Below, piece by piece: positions 1 through 9,482 of a DNA stretch of 64,000 nucleotides. Under the pieces are notes generated by a model. The model saw only the letters and a program-made list of their open reading frames with translations. It did not search any database and was not told the DNA's origin. Position 1 is the stretch's first letter; every line of letters starts with the position of its first letter. Both the position numbers and the translations under genes were made by a program. Origin of the DNA: Pseudomonas psychrophila (GTDB lineage: Bacteria; Pseudomonadota; Gammaproteobacteria; Pseudomonadales; Pseudomonadaceae); assembly GCF_001043005.1 (NCBI RefSeq), contig NZ_JYKZ01000003.1, forward strand, positions 1 to 64,000, given 5' to 3'.

Positions 1-67
1 GTGAAACGATGCATCGCCGATGGTAGTGTGGGGTTTCCCCATGTGAGAGTAGGTCATCGTCAAGATT
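1..67 (+). rRNA. rrf: 5S ribosomal RNA, 3' end (partial)
   Basis: The first bases match the 3' half of pseudomonad 5S rRNA, including the GATGGTAGTGTGGGG and GAGAGTAGGTCATCGTC segments. The 5' part lies outside the window. An intrinsic terminator follows directly, as expected at the end of an rRNA operon. The exact 3' end is inferred from the family. Confidence 0.93.
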
Positions 68-74
68 AAATTCC

Positions 75-115
75 AAACCCCCTGTCTGCTAACGCAGACA
101 GGGGGTTTGTTTTTG
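75..115 (+). terminator. rRNA operon terminator
   Basis: A perfect 15-bp stem (75-89 with 94-108), loop TAAC, is followed by TTTGTTTTT. It sits about 8 bases after the 5S end. Confidence 0.92.
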
Positions 116-177
116 TGGCGAGAAAAGTATTGGCAGGTTTAAACCGCTTGCATCCTGCCTGTAGCTTTTTTCAAGGC

Positions 178-207
178 AAAAAAAACCACCCATTCAGGTG
201 GTTTTTT
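178..207. terminator. bidirectional terminator between the rRNA operon and queD
   Basis: The stem AAAAACCACC/GGTGGTTTTT with loop CATTCA has A-runs on one side and T-runs on the other, so it can terminate in both directions. It lies just beyond the queD stop codon. Confidence 0.8.
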
Positions 208-219
208 GGCGCAATTGAC

Positions 220-576
220 TCAGTCACCGTAGTAGATGCAACCACTGGTGCAGGTTTCATGGATTCGGATCGCGGATAATTCTGGAAGCAAAGGCTTAAG
301 CTGTTGCCAGATCCACTTGGCCAGCACTTCGCTGGTTGGATTCTCCAGGCCAGGAATATCATTCAGATAGTTGTGATCAAGCAGCTCATAAAGTGGTTTG
401 AAAATCGCCTTGATTTCTGAGAAGTCACGAATCCAGCCGGTTGCCGGATCGATATCACCGCTTAAATGGATTGCCACCTTGAATGAGTGACCATGCAAGC
501 GGCCGCATTTATGGCCTTCAGGAACGTAAGGCAGGCGATGCGCAGATTCGAAGGTAAACTCTTTGAAAATTTCCAC
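220..576 (-). CDS. queD: 6-carboxytetrahydropterin synthase QueD
   Basis: QueD converts 7,8-dihydroneopterin triphosphate to 6-carboxy-5,6,7,8-tetrahydropterin, the second step of queuosine (7-deazaguanine) synthesis in the cytosol. The 118-residue length is normal for the family. Zinc ligands are visible as His13 (ESAHRL) and His28/His30 (LHGH), and the catalytic Cys24 lies in KCGRLHGH. The gene is transcribed toward the rRNA operon and divergently from the PepSY/two-component operon, with about 200 bases between them. No preQ1 riboswitch was recognised upstream. Confidence 0.93.
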   Translation of the reverse strand: MEIFKEFTFESAHRLPYVPEGHKCGRLHGHSFKVAIHLSGDIDPATGWIRDFSEIKAIFKPLYELLDHNYLNDIPGLENPTSEVLAKWIWQQLKPLLPELSAIRIHETCTSGCIYYGD

Positions 577-696
577 AATATTTATAGCTCTTGAAAGGTG
601 ACTATCGCCTGAGCGATGAATACAGGGCGGCAGTTTAGCAGTTAACGCCCAGCGCAGGTGTATACCTCCCGCAATCAGAGGGCGAGGGTTAGCTGA

Positions 697-712
697 TTCA
701 GTTTCAATTAAG
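697..712 (+). promoter_or_regulatory. candidate BqsR box (TTCAG-N6-TTAAG)
   Basis: The sequence TTCAG-TTTCAA-TTAAG matches the published BqsR box TTAAG-N6-TTAAG at 9 of 10 positions. It lies about 70 bases upstream of the PepSY gene and just ahead of a -10-like TTTATG (720-725), where an OmpR-type activator would sit. Its position suggests autoregulation of the PepSY-bqsRS operon. The consensus is recalled knowledge; the match is seen directly. Confidence 0.6.
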
Positions 713-782
713 CCAATACGTTTATGCTCCCTGTTTTTGATATCGCAAAAATGACATTGAACGGAGGCCGCAAAGGCAAGTG

Positions 783-1097
783 ATGACAGTGAACCTACGA
801 GTAAGTGGATTTATCGTGCTGGTGTTCTCTGCTTTCTGTTCTATGGCTATTGCGCGAGACTTGGGCCCGGACGAGGCCCTGCGTTTGCGTGAGCAAGGCT
901 TGATCCAGCCGCTGGAGCAGCTGCTTCAAAAAGCCCTTGAGCGTCACCCTGGTGCAAAGTTGCTGGAGGTAGAGCTGGAGGAAGATGACGACGTTTATGT
1001 TTACGAGGTTGAGTTGCTGACGACCAGCGGCGTTGTGCGCGAGATCAAGCTGAACGCCAGCAATGGTCAATTGCTTAAAGATGAGGTAGATGATTAA
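783..1097 (+). CDS. periplasmic PepSY-domain protein
   Basis: A protein of about 104 residues with an N-terminal signal peptide (residues about 1-24, cleavage near SMAIA-RD) followed by one PepSY-like domain. The strongly acidic stretch [15 protein letters not shown] lies in its middle. The ATG at 783 is preferred over the GTG at 780 because an AAGG motif lies 6 bases before it. The stop overlaps the next start (TAATG), so it is translationally coupled to the response regulator. PepSY proteins next to PhoPQ/BqsRS-type systems are often targets or modulators of the kinase; a modulatory or cation-binding role here is inference. Confidence 0.8.
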   Translation: MTVNLRVSGFIVLVFSAFCSMAIARDLGPDEALRLREQGLIQPLEQLLQKALERHPGAKLLEVELEEDDDVYVYEVELLTTSGVVREIKLNASNGQLLKDEVDD

Positions 1098-1765
1098 TGC
1101 GGTTGCTGCTGGTAGAAGATCACGTTCCTTTGGCCGATGAACTGATGGCCGGATTAACACGCCTTGGTTATGCAGTTGATTGGCTTGCCGATGGCCGCGA
1201 TGCCCTTTATCAAGGACAAAGTGAACCGTATGACCTGATTATTCTTGATCTGGGGTTACCGGGGATGTCCGGCATCGATGTTCTCAAACAATGGCGCACA
1301 CAAGGGCTGGCGACGCCTGTTCTGATTTTGACGGCCCGCAGCTCTTGGTCCGAACGCATAGATGGCCTTAAAGCCGGTGCAGATGATTATGTGACCAAGC
1401 CTTTTCATCCTGAAGAACTGCAATTGCGGGTGCAGGCGCTGTTGCGTCGTTCTCACGGTCAAGCGAATCAGCCTTTATTGAAATCTGCTGGGCTTCATTT
1501 GGATGAAGCACGTCAATGTGTAATCAGAGAGGGAACCGAGGTGCAGTTGACCGCAGCCGAGTTTCGCCTCCTGCGGTATTTCATGTTGCATCCCCAACAG
1601 ATCCTCTCCAAGAGCCATCTGGCCGAACATCTTTACGACGGCGAAACCGAACGTGACTCTAATGTTTTAGAGGTTCACGTGAACCACTTACGTCGCAAAC
1701 TGGGGCGTGCAGTGGTCGAAACTCGTCGCGGTCAAGGCTATATTTTCGGCGCTGTCGGTCAGTGA
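1097..1765 (+). CDS. bqsR: OmpR/PhoB-type response regulator, BqsR/CarR-like
   Basis: A 222-residue response regulator. The receiver domain (1-115) has the acidic pocket at E7/D8, the phospho-acceptor Asp51 in ILDLGLPG and Lys101 in VTKPF. The C-terminal winged helix (about 125-220) contains the usual [11 protein letters not shown] recognition region. It overlaps the PepSY gene by 1 base and the kinase by 4, forming a tight operon. Length, context (queD upstream, TlpQ-like receptor and COG2056 transporter downstream) and the upstream BqsR box all fit P. aeruginosa BqsR (CarR), which responds to Fe(II)/Ca2+. Orthology is inferred from synteny, so the symbol is provisional; a generic PhoP-type regulator is the alternative. 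Confidence 0.75.
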   Translation: MRLLLVEDHVPLADELMAGLTRLGYAVDWLADGRDALYQGQSEPYDLIILDLGLPGMSGIDVLKQWRTQGLATPVLILTARSSWSERIDGLKAGADDYVTKPFHPEELQLRVQALLRRSHGQANQPLLKSAGLHLDEARQCVIREGTEVQLTAAEFRLLRYFMLHPQQILSKSHLAEHLYDGETERDSNVLEVHVNHLRRKLGRAVVETRRGQGYIFGAVGQ

Positions 1766-3096
1766 GATCCATTCAGAGGCGTTTGAGCCTGGGTTTGGTC
1801 AGTGTTCTGTTGGTCGCGGGTCTGGTGGTAGGTCAAGTCAGCCTCTGGCTGTTTGAAAATGGCCTCCAGCGTTATCTGGAATCAGGCCTGAAAAACGATA
1901 GCGAGAACTTGCTGATAGCGTTAAGTCGCGGCCCTCAAGGCTTGCAGCTGGATGAACGACGGTTGTCGCCTGCTTATCAGCGGCCATTTTCCGGGCATTA
2001 CTTCAGTATCGAGTTTGGCGATACTCATTGGCGCTCTCGTTCGCTATGGGACGCTCAATTACCGCGCCCCAGCCAGCCCGGGTTGAGCAGCGAACTGCAA
2101 CCTGGTCCAGAAGGGCAGATGTTGCTGGTCATGCGCAGTGACTACCAGCGCCTAGGCCAAGCGGTCTCCATCAGTGTTGCCCAGGACTACACCCCCATAC
2201 GTGAAAGCTTTAAACAGGTTCAGCAGATTGGCCTGGGAATGGGCGTCTTTGCCCTGGTAGTTATTTTACTGTTGCAGCGCGTTACTGTTCGCCGTGCTCT
2301 ACGGCCATTGGAGACGGCGCGTAAACAAATCGCTCAGTTGCAATCAGGTCAGCGCTCGCAGCTTGATTCGAGAGTCCCCCTTGAGCTTGAACCCCTGGTC
2401 ACGCAAATAAACCACTTGCTGGCCCATACCGAAGACAACCTTAAACGCTCGCGTAATGCGTTGGGTAATTTGGGGCATGCATTAAAAACACCGCTGGCAG
2501 TTTTAATCAGTCTTGCCAGTGACTCGCGACTTGCGGCCTATCCCGAGATACAAAAAACACTCCGCGAACAGTTGGAGCACATTCAGCAGCGCATGAGTCG
2601 GGAACTCAATCGTGCCCGGCTGGCAGGTGATGCCTTGCCAGGTGCGCAATTTGACGTTGATGCCGAGTTGCCGGGGCTACTGGCGACTCTTGGGATGATT
2701 CATGGTGAGCATCTGGAGCTGTCGCTCAATGCTTCACCGGGGCTGCATCTGCCTTGGGATCGGGAAGACATGCTCGAATTGCTCGGCAATCTATTGGATA
2801 ACGCCTGTAAATGGGCCGACGCCCAGGTAGACCTGAGCGTGAGCCAAACTCCAGACGGATTTCTGATTGAGGTACAGGACGATGGTCCCGGTATTCCTGA
2901 GGCTAAACGTGATCAGGTGTTCAGCCGGGGCACGCGTCTGGATGAACAAACCAGTGGCCATGGCCTTGGCTTGGGCATCGTGCGAGACATTGTTGATGTC
3001 TGGGGTGGTGAGATGGCGCTTGAAACGGGCTCATTGGGTGGGCTGATGGTAAGAATCAAGCTCCCCGGGCGTACGCAAAAGGCGACGACGGCGTAA
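1762..3096 (+). CDS. bqsS: sensor histidine kinase, BqsS/CarS-like
   Basis: A 444-residue inner-membrane kinase with a GTG start overlapping the regulator stop (GTGA). TM1 spans about 8-30, a periplasmic sensor loop about 31-155, TM2 about 157-173, then HAMP. The dimerisation box has His239 in [11 protein letters not shown], of PhoQ type. The ATPase domain shows [10 protein letters not shown] (N343/N347), DDGPGIP and GHGLGLGIV. It should phosphorylate the regulator encoded just upstream. I see no RExxE tetrad, the Fe(II)-linked motif reported for BqsS; the nearest is RESFK at 147-151. The ligand therefore remains open although synteny supports BqsS. Confidence 0.75.
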   Translation: MRSIQRRLSLGLVSVLLVAGLVVGQVSLWLFENGLQRYLESGLKNDSENLLIALSRGPQGLQLDERRLSPAYQRPFSGHYFSIEFGDTHWRSRSLWDAQLPRPSQPGLSSELQPGPEGQMLLVMRSDYQRLGQAVSISVAQDYTPIRESFKQVQQIGLGMGVFALVVILLLQRVTVRRALRPLETARKQIAQLQSGQRSQLDSRVPLELEPLVTQINHLLAHTEDNLKRSRNALGNLGHALKTPLAVLISLASDSRLAAYPEIQKTLREQLEHIQQRMSRELNRARLAGDALPGAQFDVDAELPGLLATLGMIHGEHLELSLNASPGLHLPWDREDMLELLGNLLDNACKWADAQVDLSVSQTPDGFLIEVQDDGPGIPEAKRDQVFSRGTRLDEQTSGHGLGLGIVRDIVDVWGGEMALETGSLGGLMVRIKLPGRTQKATTA

Positions 3097-3108
3097 AGCC
3101 GTCATCGC
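3082..3108. terminator. hairpin between convergent bqsS and chemoreceptor genes
   Basis: An 11-bp stem with one mismatch (3082-3092 with 3098-3108) spans the bqsS stop codon. There is no T-run, but its place between two convergent 3' ends suggests a termination or mRNA-end role. Confidence 0.5.
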
Positions 3109-3116
3109 ACGACGGA

Positions 3117-5264
3117 TCAAACCCTAAATTGATCCATCAATTTTTGCTGCTGGTTAGCCAGTGAGTTCAGGGCCTGGCTCACCCTGGCAGACTCATTGGC
3201 CTGTTCAGACAAAGACTCTGTGACATCACGAATAGTCGAAACATTGTTGTTGATCTCTTCTGCCACGGCACTCTGTTCTTCAGCCGCGCTGGCAATCTGC
3301 AAGTTCATGTCAGTAATTACCGTCACGGCATCACCGATTTGCTGCAAGGCCGTCACCGCTTGTCCTACCTGCTCCACGCTGCCCTGAGCCTGGCGATGGC
3401 TGTTGCTCATGGAGCTCACCACTTCCTGAGTTCCCGCTTGCAGGTGTTCGATGACCTGGCGGGTTTCCTCAACCGATTCCTGAGTCCGGCGTGCCAGGTT
3501 GCGCACCTCGTCAGCAACCACGGCAAACCCGCGCCCGGCTTCGCCTGCCCGCGCCGCTTCAATCGCCGCATTCAAGGCGAGGAGGTTGGTCTGTTCGGCA
3601 ATGGCACGAATGACTTCCAGTACGGAGCCGATTTTTTCGCTATTGGCAGCCAGCCCTTCAACTTGCGCCATGGCCACACTCATATCGGCAGCCAGATGAT
3701 CAATGCTGGCAGTCGTACGGTCTATGATCGTGAGTCCCTGGCGCGTCGCCTGATCAGCATCACGAGCGGCTTGAGCGGCCTGTGCAGCGCTGCGAGCGAC
3801 ATCCTGCGCCGTTGCACTCATTTCATGGGAGGCTGTGGCCGCCTGGTCGACTTGACGGTACTGCTGCTCCATGCCCGCGCTAGTCTGGGTAGCAATGGCC
3901 GCCGATTGATCGGCCGTACTGCGGGCGTCCTGCACCGAGCGTTTGACCTCGGCGATGGTCGGTTGCAGCTTGTCGAGAAACCGGTTGAACCAGCTGGCGA
4001 GCTGTCCCAGTTCGTCTTGTTTGTCATACGCCAGGCGACGGGTCAGATCACCTTCTCCACTGGCAATGTCTTCAAGCATGTTGGCCACGCCCAGGATCGG
4101 GCGCGTGACACTGCGGGCCATCAACCACACCAGCAGAAGCCCGATAATGGCGGCCAGAGAGCCCCAGGCCATCTCGGTCAAGGCTCCGGCTTTATTGCGT
4201 TCGTCCAGTTCTGCCTGCAGGGCCTGGGCAGGCCCGACCAGTACGGCTTCAGGCACGTCGAGCAATACGCCCCAGGGCTTGCTGCCCGGGATCGGCTGGA
4301 AAGGCGTCAGGATTTTCAGGCGTTGCTGGCTGCGAATGCTCTGCGCCTGATTGCCTGTGGCCATTATGCGGATCAGTTCAGCGCCATCGCTGGCGTCTAC
4401 CTGATCAAGGCGCTGGGCAAGTTTGCTGGCGTCAGCGCTGAAACCGGCCAGAATGGCGGCTGAGCTGATAATGCCGACGCGTGTTTGCCCGTCGTACAGC
4501 TTCTGACTGGCTTGGACGGTGATGGCTTGCAAGCTGTTGAGGTTGATATCAACCGACAGTGAAGCAATGACCTTTCCGTCAACAATCAGCGGGAAAACGA
4601 TACTGGTCAGTAGTATGTTTTGCCCGTCGATTTCATAAAAGTAGGGTTCAATAATGCACGGTTTGCGCGTGGTGCGAGGGCAGGTAAACCACGCGTTATT
4701 GGCCTGGCCGCTGGGGCCAGTACTGGTGTCGGCCATATCCGATTCGGGCAGGGCCATCGAGCTCAGCTTGCCCGGTGTCGGTTGCGACCAGTAAAGGGCA
4801 AAACGCCCTTTATCATTGCTGCCCAGCTCTTTTTGATGGTCGAAGAGTGAATCCTTGCCATCCAGTGCGTTGGCTTCAAATACCAGCGACAGCCCCAGCA
4901 AATCCGGATTGGCCTGCAATGCCGCTTTTACCTGTCGTGTCAGGTCTTCGCGCAGGTCGAAAGCATCCAGGAAGCGTTTCTCGGATTGCTCACGTAAAAA
5001 CAGGACTTGTCGGGCGAACCCGTTGCCGTACTGATAGGCGTCCATAAACTGGCGACTGATTGCCAGTGCCTGGGCTTCACCCTGAGCCTCAATGCGGGCT
5101 TGCGCAGACTCATTTAGCATCTGTGAGCTTGAAGCCTCCACCATGTCGGCGGTGTGATCCATGCGATAGAGAGAAAGCCCCACCAGCAAGGTAACAACGC
5201 CCAGCAGGCAAAGTCCGGCGAGGAGGGTGATTTTCCATTGGATGGAAAGCTGTCTGAGCGACAT
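3117..5264 (-). CDS. tlpQ: methyl-accepting chemotaxis protein, TlpQ/McpU-like (dCache)
   Basis: A 715-residue chemoreceptor. TM1 lies at about 12-35 ([11 protein letters not shown]), then a large periplasmic double-Cache ligand domain to about residue 350, TM2 about 365-385, HAMP, and a cytoplasmic signalling domain with hairpin tip [19 protein letters not shown]. The ATG at 5264 is chosen because AAGGA lies 7 bases upstream; an in-frame ATG at 5291 lacks this. It has no C-terminal CheR-tethering pentapeptide. Placement beside bqsRS and a COG2056 transporter mirrors P. aeruginosa TlpQ (PA2654), which with P. putida McpU senses polyamines/histamine. The receptor class is certain; the ligand is inferred. 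Confidence 0.8.
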   Translation of the reverse strand: MSLRQLSIQWKITLLAGLCLLGVVTLLVGLSLYRMDHTADMVEASSSQMLNESAQARIEAQGEAQALAISRQFMDAYQYGNGFARQVLFLREQSEKRFLDAFDLREDLTRQVKAALQANPDLLGLSLVFEANALDGKDSLFDHQKELGSNDKGRFALYWSQPTPGKLSSMALPESDMADTSTGPSGQANNAWFTCPRTTRKPCIIEPYFYEIDGQNILLTSIVFPLIVDGKVIASLSVDINLNSLQAITVQASQKLYDGQTRVGIISSAAILAGFSADASKLAQRLDQVDASDGAELIRIMATGNQAQSIRSQQRLKILTPFQPIPGSKPWGVLLDVPEAVLVGPAQALQAELDERNKAGALTEMAWGSLAAIIGLLLVWLMARSVTRPILGVANMLEDIASGEGDLTRRLAYDKQDELGQLASWFNRFLDKLQPTIAEVKRSVQDARSTADQSAAIATQTSAGMEQQYRQVDQAATASHEMSATAQDVARSAAQAAQAARDADQATRQGLTIIDRTTASIDHLAADMSVAMAQVEGLAANSEKIGSVLEVIRAIAEQTNLLALNAAIEAARAGEAGRGFAVVADEVRNLARRTQESVEETRQVIEHLQAGTQEVVSSMSNSHRQAQGSVEQVGQAVTALQQIGDAVTVITDMNLQIASAAEEQSAVAEEINNNVSTIRDVTESLSEQANESARVSQALNSLANQQQKLMDQFRV

Positions 5265-5577
5265 GGATACATCCTTAAAAGGGGCTTTCATCGTTAGCGG
5301 CCACGCGGCTTTTTTCTTTACGTAAAAACCGGAGTTTTTAGTGTTTTGCCCGGTCTTTAAAAAGCTTATTTAGCCCTTTAAATACTAGGGATAAGGCCGG
5401 TTGGGGAAGATTGTCTGGATGCCTTGGGCCTGCGCTTTGACAAGGCGCGGGAGGTGCTGCAAAGTGTGCGCCCTCAAAAAGGTCCACCCTTCCAGATCCG
5501 GCGATTGGAACAGTCGTCTTTTGCCCGAAATTTTCCGCTTTACGGTGTTTTATCGTGGTGCGCGCTATGAGGTTGTA
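5265..5577. other. intergenic region between divergent chemoreceptor and antiporter genes
   Basis: About 310 bases between the two start codons. An open frame continues upstream of the antiporter start but its translation (Cys/Arg-rich) does not look like the membrane protein. I saw no convincing sigma-28 promoter for the receptor; a TTGACA at 5437-5442 lacks a good -10. Nothing else recognised. Confidence 0.4.
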
Positions 5578-6900
5578 ATGATGAATGCAGTAATTGCCGC
5601 GGTCGGCATCATGCTGGTGCTCAGTTTGTCCCGTGTGCACGTGGTAATTGCACTGATAGTGGGGGCCGTTGTGGGCGGTCTCGTTGGCGGGCTGGGCATC
5701 GAGGCAACGCTCAATGCTTTCAACGGTGGATTGGGCGGTGGTGCTCAGGTGGCGTTGTCCTATGCCATGTTGGGTGCATTTGCCGTAGCAATAGCCAAGT
5801 CGGGCATGGCCCATGCCCTGGCGGACAAAGCGTTGATGATGGTCAACAAGCAGCATGCGGTCGGTGGCAACAGCGTTAAATGGTTACTGATCGGTCTGTT
5901 GTTGGTTGTGGCTGTTTCTTCGCAAAACATTGTGCCGATTCATATCGCTTTTATTCCTTTGCTGGTTCCCCCCCTGTTGTATGTGCTGACCAAGCTGAAA
6001 ATTGACCGGCGCTTGATCGCTTGTGTCATGACCTTTGGTTTGATCACGCCGTACATGTTTTTGCCGGTGGGCTTTGGCAATATCTTTCTTAATCAGATAT
6101 TGCTCGCCAACGTCAGCAAAAGCGGCGTGGACATCAGCCAGGTCAATGTCACCCACGCAATGGCAATCCCGGCATTAGGGATGTTGTTCGGTTTGTTGGT
6201 GGCAGTTTTTATCAGTTACCGTAAAAAACGCGAATATGACCTGGCCAAGATAGAACAGGTTGAGCAGGTTGCCGTCAGTTATAACCCGCGCACACTGCTG
6301 GTAGCCGGTGCTGCCATTGCCTCGGCGTTTATCATTCAGCTATGGCTGGGCTCCATGATCATTGGTGCGCTGGCAGGTTTTCTGATTTTTTCGGCCTCGG
6401 GGATCGTGCGTTGGCGCGAGACTGATGATTTGTTCACCGAAGGCATGAAGATGATGGCCATGATTGGTTTCATCATGATCGCAGCGTCGGGATTTGCTGA
6501 GGTCCTGAAAGCCACGGGCGAAGTCAAATCACTGGTTGAAGCCTCTGCTGGCTGGATCAACCACAGTAAGGGCGTCGGCGCGCTGCTGATGCTGCTGGTT
6601 GGATTGCTGGTGACCATGGGTATAGGTTCGTCATTTTCCACTGTGCCGATTCTGGCGGCTATTTTTGTGCCGCTCTGCGTACAGCTGGGTTTCAGCCCAA
6701 TGGCCATCGTCTGTATCGTCGGTACAGCGGGCGCCCTGGGTGATGCGGGCTCTCCTGCGTCCGACTCCACGCTGGGGCCAACGTCCGGTCTGAATATTGA
6801 CGGCCAGCATCACCATATCTGGGACACCGTAGTGCCCACGTTCCTGCATTATAATTTGCCGTTGCTGGCCTTTGGCTGGGTGGCGGCAATGGTGTTGTAA
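5578..6900 (+). CDS. Na+/H+ antiporter-like membrane transporter (COG2056, YuiF family)
   Basis: About 440 residues with roughly 11-12 hydrophobic segments, of the ion-transporter superfamily that includes NhaC-like exchangers and YuiF. Conserved small-residue and polar stretches such as [20 protein letters not shown] and [18 protein letters not shown] are typical. The start ATG at 5578 follows GAGG at 5569-5572 and begins the first membrane helix ([17 protein letters not shown]). The P. aeruginosa counterpart next to TlpQ is also annotated as a transporter. Substrate is unknown; sodium/proton exchange or amino-acid transport are both possible for this family. Confidence 0.8.
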   Translation: MMNAVIAAVGIMLVLSLSRVHVVIALIVGAVVGGLVGGLGIEATLNAFNGGLGGGAQVALSYAMLGAFAVAIAKSGMAHALADKALMMVNKQHAVGGNSVKWLLIGLLLVVAVSSQNIVPIHIAFIPLLVPPLLYVLTKLKIDRRLIACVMTFGLITPYMFLPVGFGNIFLNQILLANVSKSGVDISQVNVTHAMAIPALGMLFGLLVAVFISYRKKREYDLAKIEQVEQVAVSYNPRTLLVAGAAIASAFIIQLWLGSMIIGALAGFLIFSASGIVRWRETDDLFTEGMKMMAMIGFIMIAASGFAEVLKATGEVKSLVEASAGWINHSKGVGALLMLLVGLLVTMGIGSSFSTVPILAAIFVPLCVQLGFSPMAIVCIVGTAGALGDAGSPASDSTLGPTSGLNIDGQHHHIWDTVVPTFLHYNLPLLAFGWVAAMVL

Positions 6901-6919
6901 GGCATCTGCGGGCTGGGCT

Positions 6920-7780
6920 TCAAGGCAGTTCGATACGACCGGTTTCTCCAGGTACTGTCGGCCAATGTCCTGCGGCCCAGCGAGATCGGGCCTGCTCGAT
7001 CAGGGCGGGATCGCTGGCGACGAAGTTCCAGTTCATGCGGCGCGGACCATCGAGCGCCGTCCCGCCGATTATCACCATATGGCTGTCACTCATGGCACCC
7101 AGGGTCATGGCTTCGCCGGGCGGCAACAGTACCAGGCAGCGGGGCTCGATCGTCTGACCTTCCAGTTGCACTTCACCTTCGAGCACATACAGTGCGCGCT
7201 CCGGGTGTTCAGCAGGAACCAGCAGCGTAGTGGCTGTCTGCATCTGCACTTCGGCATACAGGGTCGGTGAGAGCACCGGTACCGGTGAGACCAAGCAAAA
7301 ACCCGTGCCCGCAATCAGGCGAATCATCACGCCCAGACCCTCACTGACCGGCAGGCTGTCCGCATCATGATGGCTGTAGTGGCTTGCGCCTTGTTCATGC
7401 TCCTTGGGCGAAGCCAGCCACACTTGCAGCCCGTGCAGGCTAGAACCGTGCGCCAGAATTGAGGCGGGTGTACGTTCAACGTGAGCAATGGCCGCGCCTG
7501 CGGTCATCCAGCTGACGTCTCCAGGGCCAACCTGCTGGTCAGAGCCCAGGCTGTCCTTGTGTTGCAGTTGCCCTTCGAACAAATAGGTCAGAGTGGACAG
7601 ACCGATGTGCGGATGCTGTCTGATATTCATCCCGTGGCCGGGTGGATAGTGGGTAGGCAGCATGTGGTCGAAAAATACAAAAGGCCCGACGCTGCGGCAT
7701 TTGGCCGAGGGCAGGGAGCGCAAGATCGGCTGGCCTTCGACATCCTCGGCGCGTGGCCGAATCATGGTCAGTGTGAGCAT
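6920..7780 (-). CDS. pirin family protein
   Basis: A 286-residue bicupin. The N-terminal cupin carries the metal-binding pattern HPHIGLSTLTYLFEGQLQH, with further His/Glu ligands downstream, and the segment FVFFDHMLP is typical of pirins. The ATG at 7780 is preferred (AGGG about 8 bases upstream); the longer open frame to 7870 overlaps the OsmC gene end and lacks pirin similarity. Bacterial pirins bind Fe or Mn and act as quercetinases or redox-linked regulators; which applies here is unknown. It follows the OsmC gene on the same strand and may be co-transcribed. Confidence 0.88.
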   Translation of the reverse strand: MLTLTMIRPRAEDVEGQPILRSLPSAKCRSVGPFVFFDHMLPTHYPPGHGMNIRQHPHIGLSTLTYLFEGQLQHKDSLGSDQQVGPGDVSWMTAGAAIAHVERTPASILAHGSSLHGLQVWLASPKEHEQGASHYSHHDADSLPVSEGLGVMIRLIAGTGFCLVSPVPVLSPTLYAEVQMQTATTLLVPAEHPERALYVLEGEVQLEGQTIEPRCLVLLPPGEAMTLGAMSDSHMVIIGGTALDGPRRMNWNFVASDPALIEQARSRWAAGHWPTVPGETGRIELP

Positions 7781-7853
7781 TTGAAGGTCCCTGCAATGGA
7801 GAAGCGTTGAGCATAACCCAACGCTTCGCAGGCCTGCAGGTAGAACCGGTGCG

Positions 7854-8270
7854 TTACTGGCTGAAGGCACCTTCAGACAAATGGGTTTCGATGGTGACCT
7901 CGGCGGTGGTCATCAATTTATGCACCGGGCACTTGTCGGCCACATTGTGCAGTTCATCGCGCTGGGCATCGGTCAGTACGCCTTTGAGCGTCAGTTTGAC
8001 GTGCAGGGCGTATTTACCTTTCTGCTCTTCGCTGGCGTCGTGCTTGACTTCGACGGTCACGCCGGTGAGCGGGATGTCCTTTTTTTGCGCATAGAGCTTG
8101 AGTGTCAGCGCCTTGCAGGCGCCTAGGGCCGCATCGAAGTAATCATGGGGGGAGGGAGCGGAGCTTTCGCCTCCCATGGATTTAGGCAAGTCAGTAAACA
8201 CCTCGTGATCGTCGATTTTAATGCTGTGACGAAAACCTTCGTGGGACTCGGTATTAACGGTAACAGTCAT
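7854..8270 (-). CDS. OsmC family peroxidase/redox protein
   Basis: A 138-residue OsmC-fold protein. The two peroxidatic cysteines are visible: one in ALGACKALTLK near residue 52 and one in DKCPVHKLM near residue 114. The family reduces organic hydroperoxides as a dimer in the cytosol. The long beta strand HDASEEQKGKYALHVKLTL is typical of the YhfA/OsmC group. It precedes pirin on the same strand; both could serve oxidative stress responses. Confidence 0.9.
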   Translation of the reverse strand: MTVTVNTESHEGFRHSIKIDDHEVFTDLPKSMGGESSAPSPHDYFDAALGACKALTLKLYAQKKDIPLTGVTVEVKHDASEEQKGKYALHVKLTLKGVLTDAQRDELHNVADKCPVHKLMTTAEVTIETHLSEGAFSQ

Positions 8271-8408
8271 GGCAAACCTCGGAGTGGCAGTGATAAAGGT
8301 CCTGATCTTTATAGAGCATACGGCGAGTCATGCGTTCCCTTTGATCCCAAGCTGAAACCTTGCGTGGCCTCGCAGGTCTACTGGAGTCAATAAAACAGGA
8401 GGTGGCAG

Positions 8409-9416
8409 GTGCGATTGAAACACTGCGTTCTGGCGTTGGCCCTGGCGACTTCCGGTGCTTGGGCCCAGTCCCGTGACTACGCCTACAGCGATGCACATCT
8501 GCATTACGTCGATTTCTTCCAGGAAACGGCGGGAATGGACAAGTTGCTGGCGGCTATGGCGCAAAACCGTATCGAGCACGTCATGATCTCCGGTATTCCG
8601 GTTGCCAAGAAGTGGCATGAAGACGAGCCCAAGCGGCCACGCTACTACGCGGGTGATGATGCGGATGCCTATTGGTTCAGTGCCACGGATGTATGGGTGG
8701 CTGCGGCGGTCAAAGGTTTGACTGCAGAGCAGCGTCGGCACTTTCATCCGTTTCTGTCAGGGTTTAATCCCAATGACAAAAACTCGGCGGCACATATCCA
8801 GCGCATGCTCGATCTCGACCCCGGGCTGTGGCAAGGCATCGGCGAGGTGTTTACCCGGCATGATGATCTGACAGCTCTGATCGCCGGGGATACGCCGCGA
8901 GCCAACAATGAAGCCATGAACAAGATTTACACCTTGGCTGGCGCACATGATTTGCCAGTCTTGCTGCATTCCAACATCACGTCGAAACGTGAGAGGAACC
9001 CGCTGTATCTGGCCGAGCTGGAGGAACCCCTGGCTCGGCATCCCGATACCCGCTTTATCTGGGCCCACGCTGGCACCAGCGCCGAGATTCATCGGCATCA
9101 AACCCAAATGCCATTTTTGTTGCCGACCCTGGAACGGTTGCTGGCCACTTACCCGAATCTGTACGTAGACCTATCCTGGAGCATGCTCAGGCCGTATCTG
9201 CTGGATGAGCAGGGCTTGGCAAGGCCTGAGTGGGTTGCGTTGGTAGAGCGCTTCCCCGGGCGTTTTATGCTGGGCTCGGATGTAGTGGGGCGTTTCGACA
9301 ATTTGGGTCAGGAATTGCGCAGCTTTGATCCGTTCCTAGATGCATTGCCCCTCAGCGTGGCGCGCCAAGTCGCCAAGGACAACTTTTTGGCGGTATTGCC
9401 GAAAAAGCAGCCATGA
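8409..9416 (+). CDS. secreted amidohydrolase (PF04909-type)
   Basis: A 335-residue protein with a signal peptide (about residues 1-20, cleavage after AWA) and a TIM-barrel amidohydrolase fold. The metal-binding H-x-H is in DAHLHYVDF; later metal and catalytic positions appear in LLHSN, WAHAG and GSDVVG. The GTG start has AGGAGG 6 bases upstream, a strong site. It is divergent from OsmC and ends at a terminator shared with fabB. The substrate is unknown; related enzymes hydrolyse or decarboxylate cyclic compounds and lactones. Confidence 0.85.
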   Translation: MRLKHCVLALALATSGAWAQSRDYAYSDAHLHYVDFFQETAGMDKLLAAMAQNRIEHVMISGIPVAKKWHEDEPKRPRYYAGDDADAYWFSATDVWVAAAVKGLTAEQRRHFHPFLSGFNPNDKNSAAHIQRMLDLDPGLWQGIGEVFTRHDDLTALIAGDTPRANNEAMNKIYTLAGAHDLPVLLHSNITSKRERNPLYLAELEEPLARHPDTRFIWAHAGTSAEIHRHQTQMPFLLPTLERLLATYPNLYVDLSWSMLRPYLLDEQGLARPEWVALVERFPGRFMLGSDVVGRFDNLGQELRSFDPFLDALPLSVARQVAKDNFLAVLPKKQP

Positions 9417-9431
9417 CGCTTTATTCAGGAC

Positions 9432-9464
9432 AAAAAAATGCCCCGGATGTCCGGGGCATTTTTT
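9432..9464. terminator. bidirectional terminator (amidohydrolase / fabAB)
   Basis: AAAAAAATGCCCCGG, loop ATGT, CCGGGGCATTTTTT: a strong stem with A- and T-tracts on the two sides, placed between two convergent 3' ends. Confidence 0.93.
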
Positions 9465-9482
9465 ATCCTGCGAGCAGCAGGC

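Noticed and set aside
220..780. preQ1 riboswitch controlling queD
   Set aside because: I found no convincing H-type pseudoknot pattern before the queD start; the region is explained by the divergent operon promoter.
3339..4463. 374-codon open frame antisense to the chemoreceptor
   Set aside because: Chemoreceptor motifs are on the minus strand and the plus frame has none.
5401..5577. N-terminal extension of the antiporter to 5401
   Set aside because: Cys/Arg-rich sequence that is not membrane-like; the ATG at 5578 with GAGG directly precedes the first helix.
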